A DNA stretch of 17,662 nt from JBGOUV01 sp041477815 (GTDB taxonomy: Bacteria; Acidobacteriota; Terriglobia; Bryobacterales; JACQDG01): positions 1 to 17,662 of the forward strand of contig JBGOUV010000103.1 of the NCBI GenBank assembly GCA_041477815.1. Reading direction: 5' to 3'. The translations under genes were made by a program, and so were the position numbers. The notes under the pieces were generated by a model. The model was given only the letters and a program-made list of their open reading frames with translations. It was not told the origin of the DNA and ran no database searches. This document shows, piece by piece, positions 1-7,349 of the stretch (position 1 is the stretch's first letter; each line of letters starts with the position of its first letter).

Positions 1-476
1 ATCCCGAGATCGAAGACGATATCAAGATCGAGATCAACTCCGACGACCTGTGCATCGACACCTTCTGCTCCTCGGGCCCCGGCGGACAGGGTGTGAATAC
101 GACCTACTCGGCCGTCCGGATCACCCACCTCCCCACCAATATCGTGGTGCAGTGCCAGAACGAGCGCAGCCAGCACAAGAACAAGGACTTCGCCATGAAG
201 ATCCTCCGCTCGCGCCTCTACGAGATGGAGATCGAGAAGAAGCGCGAGGAGACCAAGAAGCTGGAAGCGTCGAAGATGGGCATCAATTTCGGCAGCCAGA
301 TCCGCAGCTATGTATTGGCTCCCTACCGGATGATCAAGGACCACCGCACCAAGTTCGAAATGGGCGACGTCGACCGCGTCCTGGGCGGCGACCTGGAGCC
401 CTTCATCAAGGCCTACCTGGTGATGAAGAAGACCGGGCAGCCGGTGGGCCCGGGGAAGGACGAGCCGGAAGAGTGA
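1..476 (+). CDS. prfB: Peptide chain release factor 2 (RF2), 3' part only
   Basis: RF2 recognises UGA and UAA stop codons and triggers peptidyl-tRNA hydrolysis on the ribosome. The open frame enters from the left edge (codons start at position 3) and stops with TGA at 474-476, so only about the last 157 residues are present. The catalytic GGQ tripeptide is encoded at 81-89 within the context SSGPGGQGVNTT. It is followed by family landmarks: SAVRITHLPT, VVQCQNERSQHKNK, then GSQIRSYVLAPY and KDHRT near the C terminus. The last two are RF2-like, which is why I call RF2 over RF1. The residue after GGQ is Gly, whereas His or Ser is usual in the family. The stop-codon recognition domain and the region where many prfB genes carry a programmed frameshift lie outside the window. 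The internal GTG at 93 is not a real start. Confidence 0.93.
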   Translation, partial: PEIEDDIKIEINSDDLCIDTFCSSGPGGQGVNTTYSAVRITHLPTNIVVQCQNERSQHKNKDFAMKILRSRLYEMEIEKKREETKKLEASKMGINFGSQIRSYVLAPYRMIKDHRTKFEMGDVDRVLGGDLEPFIKAYLVMKKTGQPVGPGKDEPEE

Positions 477-589
477 CTGGCCGCGAACAAACGCAAATAG
501 GAGCTACCAGATGGGATTCCGCTTTCGGCGCAGCGTTCGCCTCTTCCCCGGGTATCCTTCGGCCTGGAGCGGGACATTGGCAAGTTTGG

Positions 590-595
590 TAGACT
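590..595 (+). promoter_or_regulatory. Candidate -10 box of the toxin-antitoxin pair
   Basis: TAGACT lies 6 nt before the GTG at 602, with no Shine-Dalgarno sequence between them. A start point about 7 nt downstream of a -10 box would make the mRNA leaderless, which supports GTG 602 as the start. No good -35 hexamer is visible. The same box-to-start spacing recurs at several other genes in this window. Confidence 0.4.
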
Positions 596-601
596 CCCCC
601 G

Positions 602-901
602 GTGGCTTACGAAGTCAGATTTGCCGACGACGTGAAGGGGCACCTGCAGGCGCTGTCAATACCGGAGCGAGCGGTGGCTTTGGACGCCATCGAACGGCAA
701 TTGCCTCACGAGCCCCTTGTCGAAACGCGCAATCGAAAGCCTTTGCGCCCCAATCCAATCGCCCCTTGGGAGTTACGAATCGGCAAGCTTCGGGTATTCT
801 ATGAAGTGGCGCCCGGCGAACCAGGTTTGGTGAGGATACTCGCCGTCGGCAAGAAGGAACGAAGCATCTTGCGCATAGCAGGGAAGGAGATGACGTTATG
901 A
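602..901 (+). CDS. RelE/ParE-family type II toxin
   Basis: This 99-residue protein begins with GTG and has the size and layout of RelE/ParE-superfamily toxins: an N-terminal YEVRFADDVKGHL strand-helix start, a middle RPNPIAPWELRIGKLRVFYEV segment resembling the toxin's paired beta strands, and a C-terminal RILAVGKKERSILRIAG strand. RelE-type members cleave mRNA on the ribosome and ParE-type members act on gyrase; the sequence alone does not tell which applies. The stop overlaps the start of the next gene by 4 nt (ATGA), so the two are translationally coupled in the toxin-first order. A -10-like box 6 nt upstream supports the GTG start. The frame is intact and nothing in it looks degraded. Confidence 0.8.
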   Translation: MAYEVRFADDVKGHLQALSIPERAVALDAIERQLPHEPLVETRNRKPLRPNPIAPWELRIGKLRVFYEVAPGEPGLVRILAVGKKERSILRIAGKEMTL

Positions 902-1221
902 AGACGATCCAGCTTTCGAACGCATTCCGGCCGCTGGCTGAGTATGCCCGGGAGTTGAAGGGCGAGATCCTGGTAGTGAGGGACCCTAGAGGGCCCGTAG
1001 CTGCAGTGGTTCCCCTGAAAGCTGTGGATCGGGAGTCGCTCGCTCTCAGCGCGCATCCGGAGTTCCTGGAGCTGATTGCACGCTCGCGAGCCCAGTTCGC
1101 CTCGGGTAAAACCCTTTCGTTGCACGAGATGAAGGAAGCCGTACTGCCCAAGCAGAAGGCTAACAAGGCGTTGCACCAAACGCGCCAAAAGCGGCGCGCC
1201 GGTGAACGCCCAAACCGTTAG
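898..1221 (+). CDS. Cognate antitoxin (Phd/RelB-like)
   Basis: This 107-residue protein starts with ATG inside the toxin's stop (ATGA overlap). The N-terminal half has the pattern of small DNA-binding antitoxins of the prevent-host-death/RelB type: MKTIQLSNAFRPLAEYAREL, then GEILVVRDPRGPVAAVVPLKAVD. The C-terminal half, with SAHPEFLELIARSRAQF and LSLHEMKEAV, would be the toxin-neutralising helix. These antitoxins usually bind the toxin and repress their own promoter. From about residue 88 the reading frame runs into an attC-like palindrome, giving a basic tail (RQKRRAGERPNR) that is probably not part of the ancestral protein. The stop codon itself lies in the right-hand core box. The pair looks functional. 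Confidence 0.75.
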   Translation: MKTIQLSNAFRPLAEYARELKGEILVVRDPRGPVAAVVPLKAVDRESLALSAHPEFLELIARSRAQFASGKTLSLHEMKEAVLPKQKANKALHQTRQKRRAGERPNR

Positions 1222-1223
1222 GT
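1158..1223 (+). other. attC-like integron recombination site 1
   Basis: A 66-nt imperfect palindrome sits at the end of the antitoxin gene. The outer arms CTAAC (1160-1164) and GTTAG (1217-1221) pair, and GTTAGGT (1217-1223) matches the attC R' core GTTRRRY exactly. The left box GGCTAAC is one base off RYYYAAC. Inside, GGCGTT (1167-1172) pairs with AACGCC (1205-1210) and CACC (1174-1177) pairs with GGTG (1201-1204), leaving G1173 extrahelical. The unpaired spacers aa and caaacc separate the inner and outer boxes. A terminal stem, CGCGCC with GGCGCG (1181-1186 and 1193-1198), has a 6-nt loop. This is the R''-L''-L'-R' layout of integron attC sites, oriented as expected for a cassette whose gene lies upstream. 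No integrase gene is in the window. Confidence 0.6.
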
Positions 1224-1487
1224 TAGACGGCCGGAAACACGATGTTCGATCTTCTTCAGGTCCTTATCATAGAGACCTTGCGGAGGCCATCAACGGTTTG
1301 ACAGAGGTTCTGCGGCTTCCAAGAAGACGAGTGCCAGGCAGAATCCTCCCATGAAGCCTAACGCGCAAAACCGGAAACGGGCCCACTACCCTACCTTGAG
1401 GACGCCGAGAAGGAGCCGCTGCCGGAGATGCCGGCGCCCCTCCCCTGGCCGGAGGTGAAGGACTACTTCCTGCGCGAGGCCCCGCGC
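1224..1487. other. Gene-free stretch with possible gene remnants
   Basis: I see no convincing gene here. Three scraps look coding-like. (a) On the plus strand, an open frame from 1362 to TAG 1494-1496 has no ATG before codon 23 or so and ends WPEVKDYFLREAPRLL, overlapping the kinase 3' end by 9 nt. (b) On the minus strand, 1352 to 1290 encodes a hydrophobic segment, MGGFCLALVFLEAAEPL, before a TGA. (c) On the minus strand, about 1280 to 1218 reads LYDKDLKKIEHRV and stops inside the attC-like site. They may be the worn ends of lost genes, or chance. No terminator hairpin with a T tract was found for the kinase operon. Confidence 0.3.
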
Positions 1488-4160
1488 CTACTGTAGCTGC
1501 GCCATCCAGACGGCGCCCGTGGTTTCGGCGAGGCTGAGGACGATGCGGTCGCGGCCGGCGGTCAGGCCGTTCCACGGAATAGGCATGTTCTTGAGCGAGA
1601 GCCGGGCGTCGTGGAAGTGGCGGACGGCGAACGGCTCGCCGGTGGGCCGTTTGGAAGCGTGGTCGAGGCGCTGGGCCCACAGGCAAAGCGAACCGTCGCG
1701 GTCGGAGAGCCAGTAGAGGGTGTTGCCGTCGGGGGACCAGTCGGGAAACGCGTCGTTGCCGCGACCGTCGGTGACGGGAATCCACTCGTTTTCAGCGGGA
1801 GAGGTCTCGCGGAAAGGAACGATATAGATCTGAGCCTGAGGGCCGCGGCGGCTGTGAAAAGCGATCCAGCGATCGTCGGACGTGAGACGCGGCCGGTTCA
1901 CCGCTCTTCCACTGACTGACAAATAGGTAGTTTTGCGCCCGGTGGCGACATCCACGACCTCCAAAGTAAGATCAGAGCCGCCGGGAGAGCAAAGCAGCTT
2001 CCTGCCATCGGCCGTCACCGTCCAGACAACACTGCCCCCTTCGAGGACCTTCTGGGGGACGCCGGCGCGGCCATCGGCTCCCAAAGAAACCAGGTAGGCG
2101 ACCCCACGTGGCCTTTGTCTCAGGGTGTAGCCGGCCTTGGAGCCATCGGCGGAGAGGAACGGCATATTGATCACGGGCAAGCCGCTGGTGAGGGCGGTTT
2201 CGGCGCCACTAGCCGAGTCCCTCAACCACACCTCGGTCGTGCCGGAGCGCGTGGCGGTGAAGATCATCCGCCTGCCGTCGGCGGAAAACTGCGGGAAGAT
2301 TTCGGCGCCGGCGTCGCGGGTGAGACGCTGCATTTCGCCGGAAAGGGCCAGACTCCACAGGTCAATGTTGACCGTGGGCGTAGTGAAGACGAGCCTGTCG
2401 CCGGCGGCCATCGAAGCGCTGGTCTCCACGCCCGCGCCGAAGGTCCACCGGCGCAGCCGCAGGCCGGGGATCGAGACACTCCACACGTTGGTACTGTCCC
2501 CGAGGCGGGCGGAGAAGAGGATTTCGTCGCGGCCGGTCCAGAGGAAGGGGACGAAGTCGGCTTCCGGAGAAGCCGAGAGGCCCGCCTGCTGCAGGACCCC
2601 CAGGGCGCCGGTAGCCACGGCCGGTCCGTCCTCGAGGGGTACCGTCCACCAATCGGCTGTTTTCGGGTTCTGGATGTCGCGGTGTCCAAAGAAGAGCAGG
2701 CGGCGGCCGTCGGGAGACCAGACCGGCCAGCGCGCCATGGCGAAGTCGGAGGCGACGGGACGGGCCTCGCCGCCATTGGCCGGGGCCACGTAAATCTTCG
2801 AGGAGCCGGTGATCAGCAGAAGACGCGGTAGGTTGGCCCCGGTCCAGTAGGCGATCTGCGAGCCGTCGGGAGAAAAGCGGGGCCGGCGGCCCTGGTCGGC
2901 GATGCGGCGGGGCTGGCCGCCTAGTGCTGAGACAACATAAATGCCGCCGCCGTCCCGCTCGGAGCGGAAGGCGATCTTGCTGCCGTCCGGCGAGAAGGCG
3001 GGCTCGCTCTCGTCGGCCTCGTCGGTGGTGAGGCGCATAGGCTCCCCGGAGGGAAGCTGCTGTACCCAGATGTCGAGGTTCGTCCGGCTGGCGCGGTCCG
3101 AGGCGTAGGCCAGGAGTTTGCCGTCGGGCGAGAGCGCGGGATCGGAGCTGAGGCCGGAGTCGCCGGTGAGGCGGGTGAGGATCGGCCCGCGAGACGCCGG
3201 CTCGCGCCGGGCGAGCCACCAGCCGGCGGCGACGCCCAGGACGGCGGCCAGGGCCACCAGGCCGACCGCGGCGACAGGACGACGGGGCGGCGGGGCGACC
3301 GGGCCAGGCGTTGGCGCGTCGTCCAGTTCCAGCAGGGCGAGCTTCACGTCGCCGATGTGCTGGTAGCGGCGGTTGGCATCCTTGCGGAGACAGCGGGCGA
3401 CGATCCGGGCGAGTTCCGGAGGCATGTCGGGAAGCAGTCCGGCAAGGGGTGGGGGCTCGTGGTGAAGGATGGCGGCGAGAATCGACATCTTCGTCTCGCC
3501 CGTGAAGGCCCGCCGTCCGGTGAGCATCTCATAGAGGACGGCGCCGAAAGAAAAAATGTCCGAGCGCGCGTCGATACGCTTTCCCTCGGCCTGCTCCGGA
3601 GACATGTAAGCGACGGTGCCGACGATCATGCCTTCCTGGGTTCGGGGCTGCAGGGTCAGGGTGCGGGCAAATTCTTCGCTGCCGGCCGTCTCGGTCAGCT
3701 TGGCCAGTCCGAAGTCGAGGATCTTGACGCGGCCCTCGTCGTTGAGGATCAGGTTGGCCGGCTTGATGTCCCGGTGCACGATGCCGGCGGCATGAGCTTT
3801 GGCCAAGGCGTCCGCAATCTGGACCGCGCATTCCACCGCCTCGCGGACCGGCAGATCTTTGGGGCCCAGGCGCTGGTCCAAGGTCCGGCCGGGGACGTAC
3901 TCCATGGCGATGTAGTCGCGGTCCTGGTCGGCGCCGATCTCGTAGATCGTGACAATGCCCGGATGATTGAGCGCGGAGGCGGCCTTGGCTTCCTGGACGA
4001 AACGCCGCTTGCGTTCCGGGTCGGCGGTCGTTTCCGCGTGCAGGAGCTTAAGCGCGACCGGCCGGTCGAGGGTGGTGTCGAGCGCGCGGTACACCACGCC
4101 CATGCCGCCTTCGCCGAGCTTGTCCAGAATCCGGTAGTGACCTAGGGTTTGGCCGACCAA
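1488..4160 (-). CDS. Membrane Ser/Thr protein kinase with TolB/PD40-type propeller
   Basis: This 890-residue receptor-like kinase phosphorylates Ser/Thr of target proteins in the cytoplasm and probably senses through an extracytoplasmic propeller. The kinase domain covers residues 9-279: P-loop GEGGMG (16-21), Lys38, helix-C Glu57, HRD 129-131 with catalytic Asp131, DFG 149-151, and SPEQ 187-190 in place of APE. All catalytic residues are present. A Pro-rich linker leads to one hydrophobic helix (about 296-317), then about 570 residues with repeated SPDG/SADG motifs (for example LSPDGK, FSPDGS, WSPDGR, WSPDGN) typical of PD40 beta-propeller blades. It is the last gene of the minus-strand operon. 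Its ATG lies 19 nt inside the 3' end of the acylase gene, implying coupled translation. The kinase-plus-PD40 architecture is common in Acidobacteriota. The substrate and ligand are unknown. Confidence 0.93.
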   Translation of the reverse strand: MVGQTLGHYRILDKLGEGGMGVVYRALDTTLDRPVALKLLHAETTADPERKRRFVQEAKAASALNHPGIVTIYEIGADQDRDYIAMEYVPGRTLDQRLGPKDLPVREAVECAVQIADALAKAHAAGIVHRDIKPANLILNDEGRVKILDFGLAKLTETAGSEEFARTLTLQPRTQEGMIVGTVAYMSPEQAEGKRIDARSDIFSFGAVLYEMLTGRRAFTGETKMSILAAILHHEPPPLAGLLPDMPPELARIVARCLRKDANRRYQHIGDVKLALLELDDAPTPGPVAPPPRRPVAAVGLVALAAVLGVAAGWWLARREPASRGPILTRLTGDSGLSSDPALSPDGKLLAYASDRASRTNLDIWVQQLPSGEPMRLTTDEADESEPAFSPDGSKIAFRSERDGGGIYVVSALGGQPRRIADQGRRPRFSPDGSQIAYWTGANLPRLLLITGSSKIYVAPANGGEARPVASDFAMARWPVWSPDGRRLLFFGHRDIQNPKTADWWTVPLEDGPAVATGALGVLQQAGLSASPEADFVPFLWTGRDEILFSARLGDSTNVWSVSIPGLRLRRWTFGAGVETSASMAAGDRLVFTTPTVNIDLWSLALSGEMQRLTRDAGAEIFPQFSADGRRMIFTATRSGTTEVWLRDSASGAETALTSGLPVINMPFLSADGSKAGYTLRQRPRGVAYLVSLGADGRAGVPQKVLEGGSVVWTVTADGRKLLCSPGGSDLTLEVVDVATGRKTTYLSVSGRAVNRPRLTSDDRWIAFHSRRGPQAQIYIVPFRETSPAENEWIPVTDGRGNDAFPDWSPDGNTLYWLSDRDGSLCLWAQRLDHASKRPTGEPFAVRHFHDARLSLKNMPIPWNGLTAGRDRIVLSLAETTGAVWMAQLQ

Positions 4161-6079
4161 TTGCCGCGCTCCTCGCCGGGATGATACGAGGTTAACAGAT
4201 TGGCGCGGATCTCAGCCTCGGTAAACGGCACCCGCTTGAAGCGTTGCTGTGCGAACAGCCGCGCCTGGGCGCTGTGCCCGGGCGTCTCGCCATAAGCCAG
4301 CACCGACCAGGCCACCAGCGGCTTCGAGAACTGCACGGTCAGGACCCAGCCGTCGCCGCTGTTGGCCACGCTCTTGCCGTCCGCGGCCGGGGCGAAGCTG
4401 ACCACGTGGAACAGGCCGTACTCGCCGGGAGCGCCATCGGCGGGCAGATCGGCGTCGCCGATACGGACGCGGTGGACGTCGCCCCAGGCCACATCTTCCG
4501 CGCCGTAAGTCTTACGAGTCCAGACGGCGGCGTCCGCCAGGTGCCGGGCGGCGAGGCCGGGGTCCGCGAGGCCGCGAGGGGTGCGGGCGGGGTCGTCCGC
4601 TCTCCAGGGAACCGCAAAGGGCTCCGGTATAGCCTTGCTGTAGGTATCCCAGAAGCGCTGGAACAGGACGGCGCCCCGGCTGTCGCGATCGACGCGGTTG
4701 TTCCAGGCCTTCAGAATTTCGGCGGCACGGCCCTCTTGGGCGGCGGTTAGCAGGTCCGCCTTGACGCGGTCGGCCAGCAACATCTTGGTGTTGAACTTCA
4801 ACCGCTGGACGTCTTCAAGCGAAAACTTCTCCTGCCCTTCCAGCATCTCCAGCGACATTTGGGAGCGCAGCCGTAGCGGCCGGCCGGGCTCAAAGTAGGC
4901 GGGGAACTTGCTTGGATCGAGCCTGTCGCGCAGCGAGGTATACCACGGCGGATCGTTGCAGCTCTGGACGTAGCCGCCCCGGGGATTGAAAAGCTGCGGC
5001 AGCTCCGCGGTCTTGTGAAACTCGCGCCACACGCTGCCGTCGGCGGGACGCTTGATGACCGTGCCGTTCCACAAGTAGAAGATGTTGCCGGCGTCGTCGG
5101 CGTAAGCCAGGTTGAACATCGGCAGCGTGTTCCATTTGACGATCGAATAGAACTCCTTCCAGTCCTTGGCCTTGTTCATCTCGTACCACTGCTCGAAGTA
5201 GCGGTAGGCGTCCAGAATAGCCGACTTCATCGCCACCACCGACTTCTCATCCCGGCTCAGGACGGGGCCCAGGTGGGTCCCCCAAAACATACGCGTCTGG
5301 CCCTGGATGCTGACCTGCTTCGAGGTGAGTGGATAGGATTCCCCTTCAAACAGGTAGTGGTTGGGCTGCGCGGGGTCCAGTGGCAGGACATAGGTCTCAT
5401 GCAGATTGGGGTAGTTGACGGTATGGGTCCAGCCCAGATGCTCGTTGAAGCCGTGACGCAGCACCGGAAGTCCCACATACGTCGCGCCGAAAAAGTTGAC
5501 CTTGCCCGGCACGGTGATGTGGGCTTCCCAAAAGAGGGCGTCCCAAGGCTGGTGCGGATTGCCGAGCAGGATGGGCGCGCCGGAAGTGGTGCGCGACCCC
5601 GAGAGGGCCCACATGTTGGAGCCGCCGGCGCCGGACGGAGCGTGGTCGGCGCGCAGAGCAAAGCGCAGGATCTCGGCGCGGCAGCGGGCCAGCACGTCGA
5701 CACCGTCAAACTGGGGGATCCACGTAGGAAGACGTTCGCGGTGCTTTTCGACGTAGGCGTTGACCCCGGCGGCGTGGGCTTCCAGCATACGCTGGAACAG
5801 CGGGCTCAGCTCCGGAAAGCGGCGCTTGGAGACCTCGTAGTTGCCGAACCGCTGCATGCGGAAGTCGCTCTCGGCGCCCGTGCCCAGGTACTTGGCCTGC
5901 TCGCCTCGGGCTTCGAGGTAGCGGCGGGCCACTTCCACGGCGTGGTCCTCGGCCTGGGCGTAGCCCAGGCCGAAGCTGGCGGCCTCTTCGGTCTCGGCGA
6001 GGATGTGGGGAACGCCGTAGGTATCGCGCCGGATGGTGACCTGCGAGGCCAGCGACGCGGCCAGCAGCAGTGCGATCAT
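4142..6079 (-). CDS. Penicillin acylase family Ntn hydrolase (aculeacin/AHL acylase-like)
   Basis: Members of this family cut amide bonds linking an acyl chain to an amine, such as beta-lactam side chains, N-acyl-homoserine lactones or lipopeptide tails, usually in the periplasm after self-cleavage into two chains. The 645-residue precursor starts with a short hydrophobic segment, MIALLLAASLAS, that could be a signal peptide. The expected autocleavage site is Gly153-Ser154, in GGSNMWALSGSRT, making Ser154 the nucleophile. GNPHQPW (173-179) and GFNEHLGWTHTVN resemble the aculeacin/PvdQ branch more than classical penicillin G acylase. A C-terminal GDGWVLTVQFS to PGHSAQARLF segment completes the beta chain. 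Its ATG overlaps the stop of the amidohydrolase by 4 nt, and its own 3' end contains the kinase start. Substrate is not readable from the sequence; long-chain acyl amides are a reasonable guess. Confidence 0.88.
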   Translation of the reverse strand: MIALLLAASLASQVTIRRDTYGVPHILAETEEAASFGLGYAQAEDHAVEVARRYLEARGEQAKYLGTGAESDFRMQRFGNYEVSKRRFPELSPLFQRMLEAHAAGVNAYVEKHRERLPTWIPQFDGVDVLARCRAEILRFALRADHAPSGAGGSNMWALSGSRTTSGAPILLGNPHQPWDALFWEAHITVPGKVNFFGATYVGLPVLRHGFNEHLGWTHTVNYPNLHETYVLPLDPAQPNHYLFEGESYPLTSKQVSIQGQTRMFWGTHLGPVLSRDEKSVVAMKSAILDAYRYFEQWYEMNKAKDWKEFYSIVKWNTLPMFNLAYADDAGNIFYLWNGTVIKRPADGSVWREFHKTAELPQLFNPRGGYVQSCNDPPWYTSLRDRLDPSKFPAYFEPGRPLRLRSQMSLEMLEGQEKFSLEDVQRLKFNTKMLLADRVKADLLTAAQEGRAAEILKAWNNRVDRDSRGAVLFQRFWDTYSKAIPEPFAVPWRADDPARTPRGLADPGLAARHLADAAVWTRKTYGAEDVAWGDVHRVRIGDADLPADGAPGEYGLFHVVSFAPAADGKSVANSGDGWVLTVQFSKPLVAWSVLAYGETPGHSAQARLFAQQRFKRVPFTEAEIRANLLTSYHPGEERGNWSAKP

Positions 6080-7344
6080 GGCCCCTCCTTCTTATAGACC
6101 ACGCCACCCTTCATGACGAAGCGGACGCGCTCCAACTCGGTAAGATCCCGCAGCGGGTCGCCCCGCACGGCGATGAGGTCGGCATAGAGGCCGGGGGCAA
6201 TGGCGCCGGCCCGGTCGCTCCAACCTAATAGATCAGCGGCGTTCACCGTAGCCGACTGGATGGCTTGCCACTGCGTGAGCCCCCACTTCTGCATATAGGC
6301 GAACTGCTTGGCGTTGTCCCCGTGCCGGTAGACCCCGGCATCGGTGCCGTAGGCCATCTTGACCCCGGCGCGGGCCGCCCGCTGGAAGTTCTCGCGCTGC
6401 AAGGCGCCGACCTTCTTCTCTTTCTCGATGATCTTCTCGGGATAGCCCAGCCGCCGGAACTCGGCCAGGATGACGTCGTCGTTGTAGATATCGGCCACGA
6501 GGTATGTCCCGCGCTCCAGCAGTAGCCGTATCCCCTCGTCGTCGAGAAGACTGCCGTGCTCGACGGAAGCCACCCCGGCCCGGAGGGCCCGTTTGATGCC
6601 CTCGGCGCCGTGAGCATGGGCGGCGACCCGGCGTCCCCACATGGCGGCTTCCTCCACCAGCGCGCGCATCTCTTCGGGCGAGTACTGCGGCGCGCCCACC
6701 GATTCCTCTTCGCTCAACACGCCCGCGGTGGCGATCATCTTGATGACATCGGCGCCCTGCTTGACGTTCTCCCGCACCTTCCGGCGGATCTCGTCGGTCC
6801 CATCGGCGACGCCCGAGAAATTGCCGAACTTCAGATACGGCGAGAAGCCCGTAAGATCCGCGTGCCCGCCGGTGGAGCCGATGGCCAGTCCGGCGGCCTG
6901 CATCCGCGGGCCGGGGATCGTGCCGGCGTCGATGGCCTTGCGCAGGGCGATGTCCAGAAACTCGCCCCCGCCCACGTCGCGGACGGTGGTGAACCCGGCC
7001 TCCAGGGTCCGGCGCGCGTAAAGGTGTGCCACCACGGCATTATCGATGGGGCTGCGGCGGAAGATATCCTCGTAGTAATTACCGGCCTGGAAGCTCAGGT
7101 GGGTGTGGCAGTCCATCAGACCGGGCAGGAGGGTCATGTCCCCCAGGTCGATCACCTGGGCTCCCGGCGGAACCGGAAGCCCCGGCCCGGCCCCGGTGAT
7201 ACGGTCGCCTTCGATCAGGACGACCGGCCGCGCCACGACCGTGGCCGTGCGGACGTCGAGCAGGCGGGCAGCCTTCACAGCCACGCGCGGGGGCCCGGCG
7301 GCGAGGACCGGGAGCGCGAGCAGAAGAAGGAGTCGGGGACTCAT
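6076..7344 (-). CDS. Exported metal-dependent amidohydrolase (imidazolonepropionase/prolidase-like)
   Basis: This 422-residue amidohydrolase-superfamily enzyme probably hydrolyses a peptide or cyclic amide bond using a divalent metal centre. An N-terminal signal segment (MSPRLLLLLALPVLAAG) suggests export. The metal ligands are in place: HTH at 80-82 following LLPGLMD, Lys202 in ADVIKMIATAG (the likely carboxylated bridging Lys), His243 and/or His245 in AAHAHG, His263 in SVEHGS, and Asp335 in YGTDAG. This pattern matches the Xaa-Pro/Xaa-Arg dipeptidase-type branch. I placed the start at the ATG at 7344 because the signal peptide begins there and it lies 5 nt after the esterase stop. The same frame stays open far upstream inside the esterase gene, but that part reads as shadow. 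The end overlaps the acylase start (ATGA). Confidence 0.88.
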   Translation of the reverse strand: MSPRLLLLLALPVLAAGPPRVAVKAARLLDVRTATVVARPVVLIEGDRITGAGPGLPVPPGAQVIDLGDMTLLPGLMDCHTHLSFQAGNYYEDIFRRSPIDNAVVAHLYARRTLEAGFTTVRDVGGGEFLDIALRKAIDAGTIPGPRMQAAGLAIGSTGGHADLTGFSPYLKFGNFSGVADGTDEIRRKVRENVKQGADVIKMIATAGVLSEEESVGAPQYSPEEMRALVEEAAMWGRRVAAHAHGAEGIKRALRAGVASVEHGSLLDDEGIRLLLERGTYLVADIYNDDVILAEFRRLGYPEKIIEKEKKVGALQRENFQRAARAGVKMAYGTDAGVYRHGDNAKQFAYMQKWGLTQWQAIQSATVNAADLLGWSDRAGAIAPGLYADLIAVRGDPLRDLTELERVRFVMKGGVVYKKEGP

Positions 7345-7349
7345 AGCAG

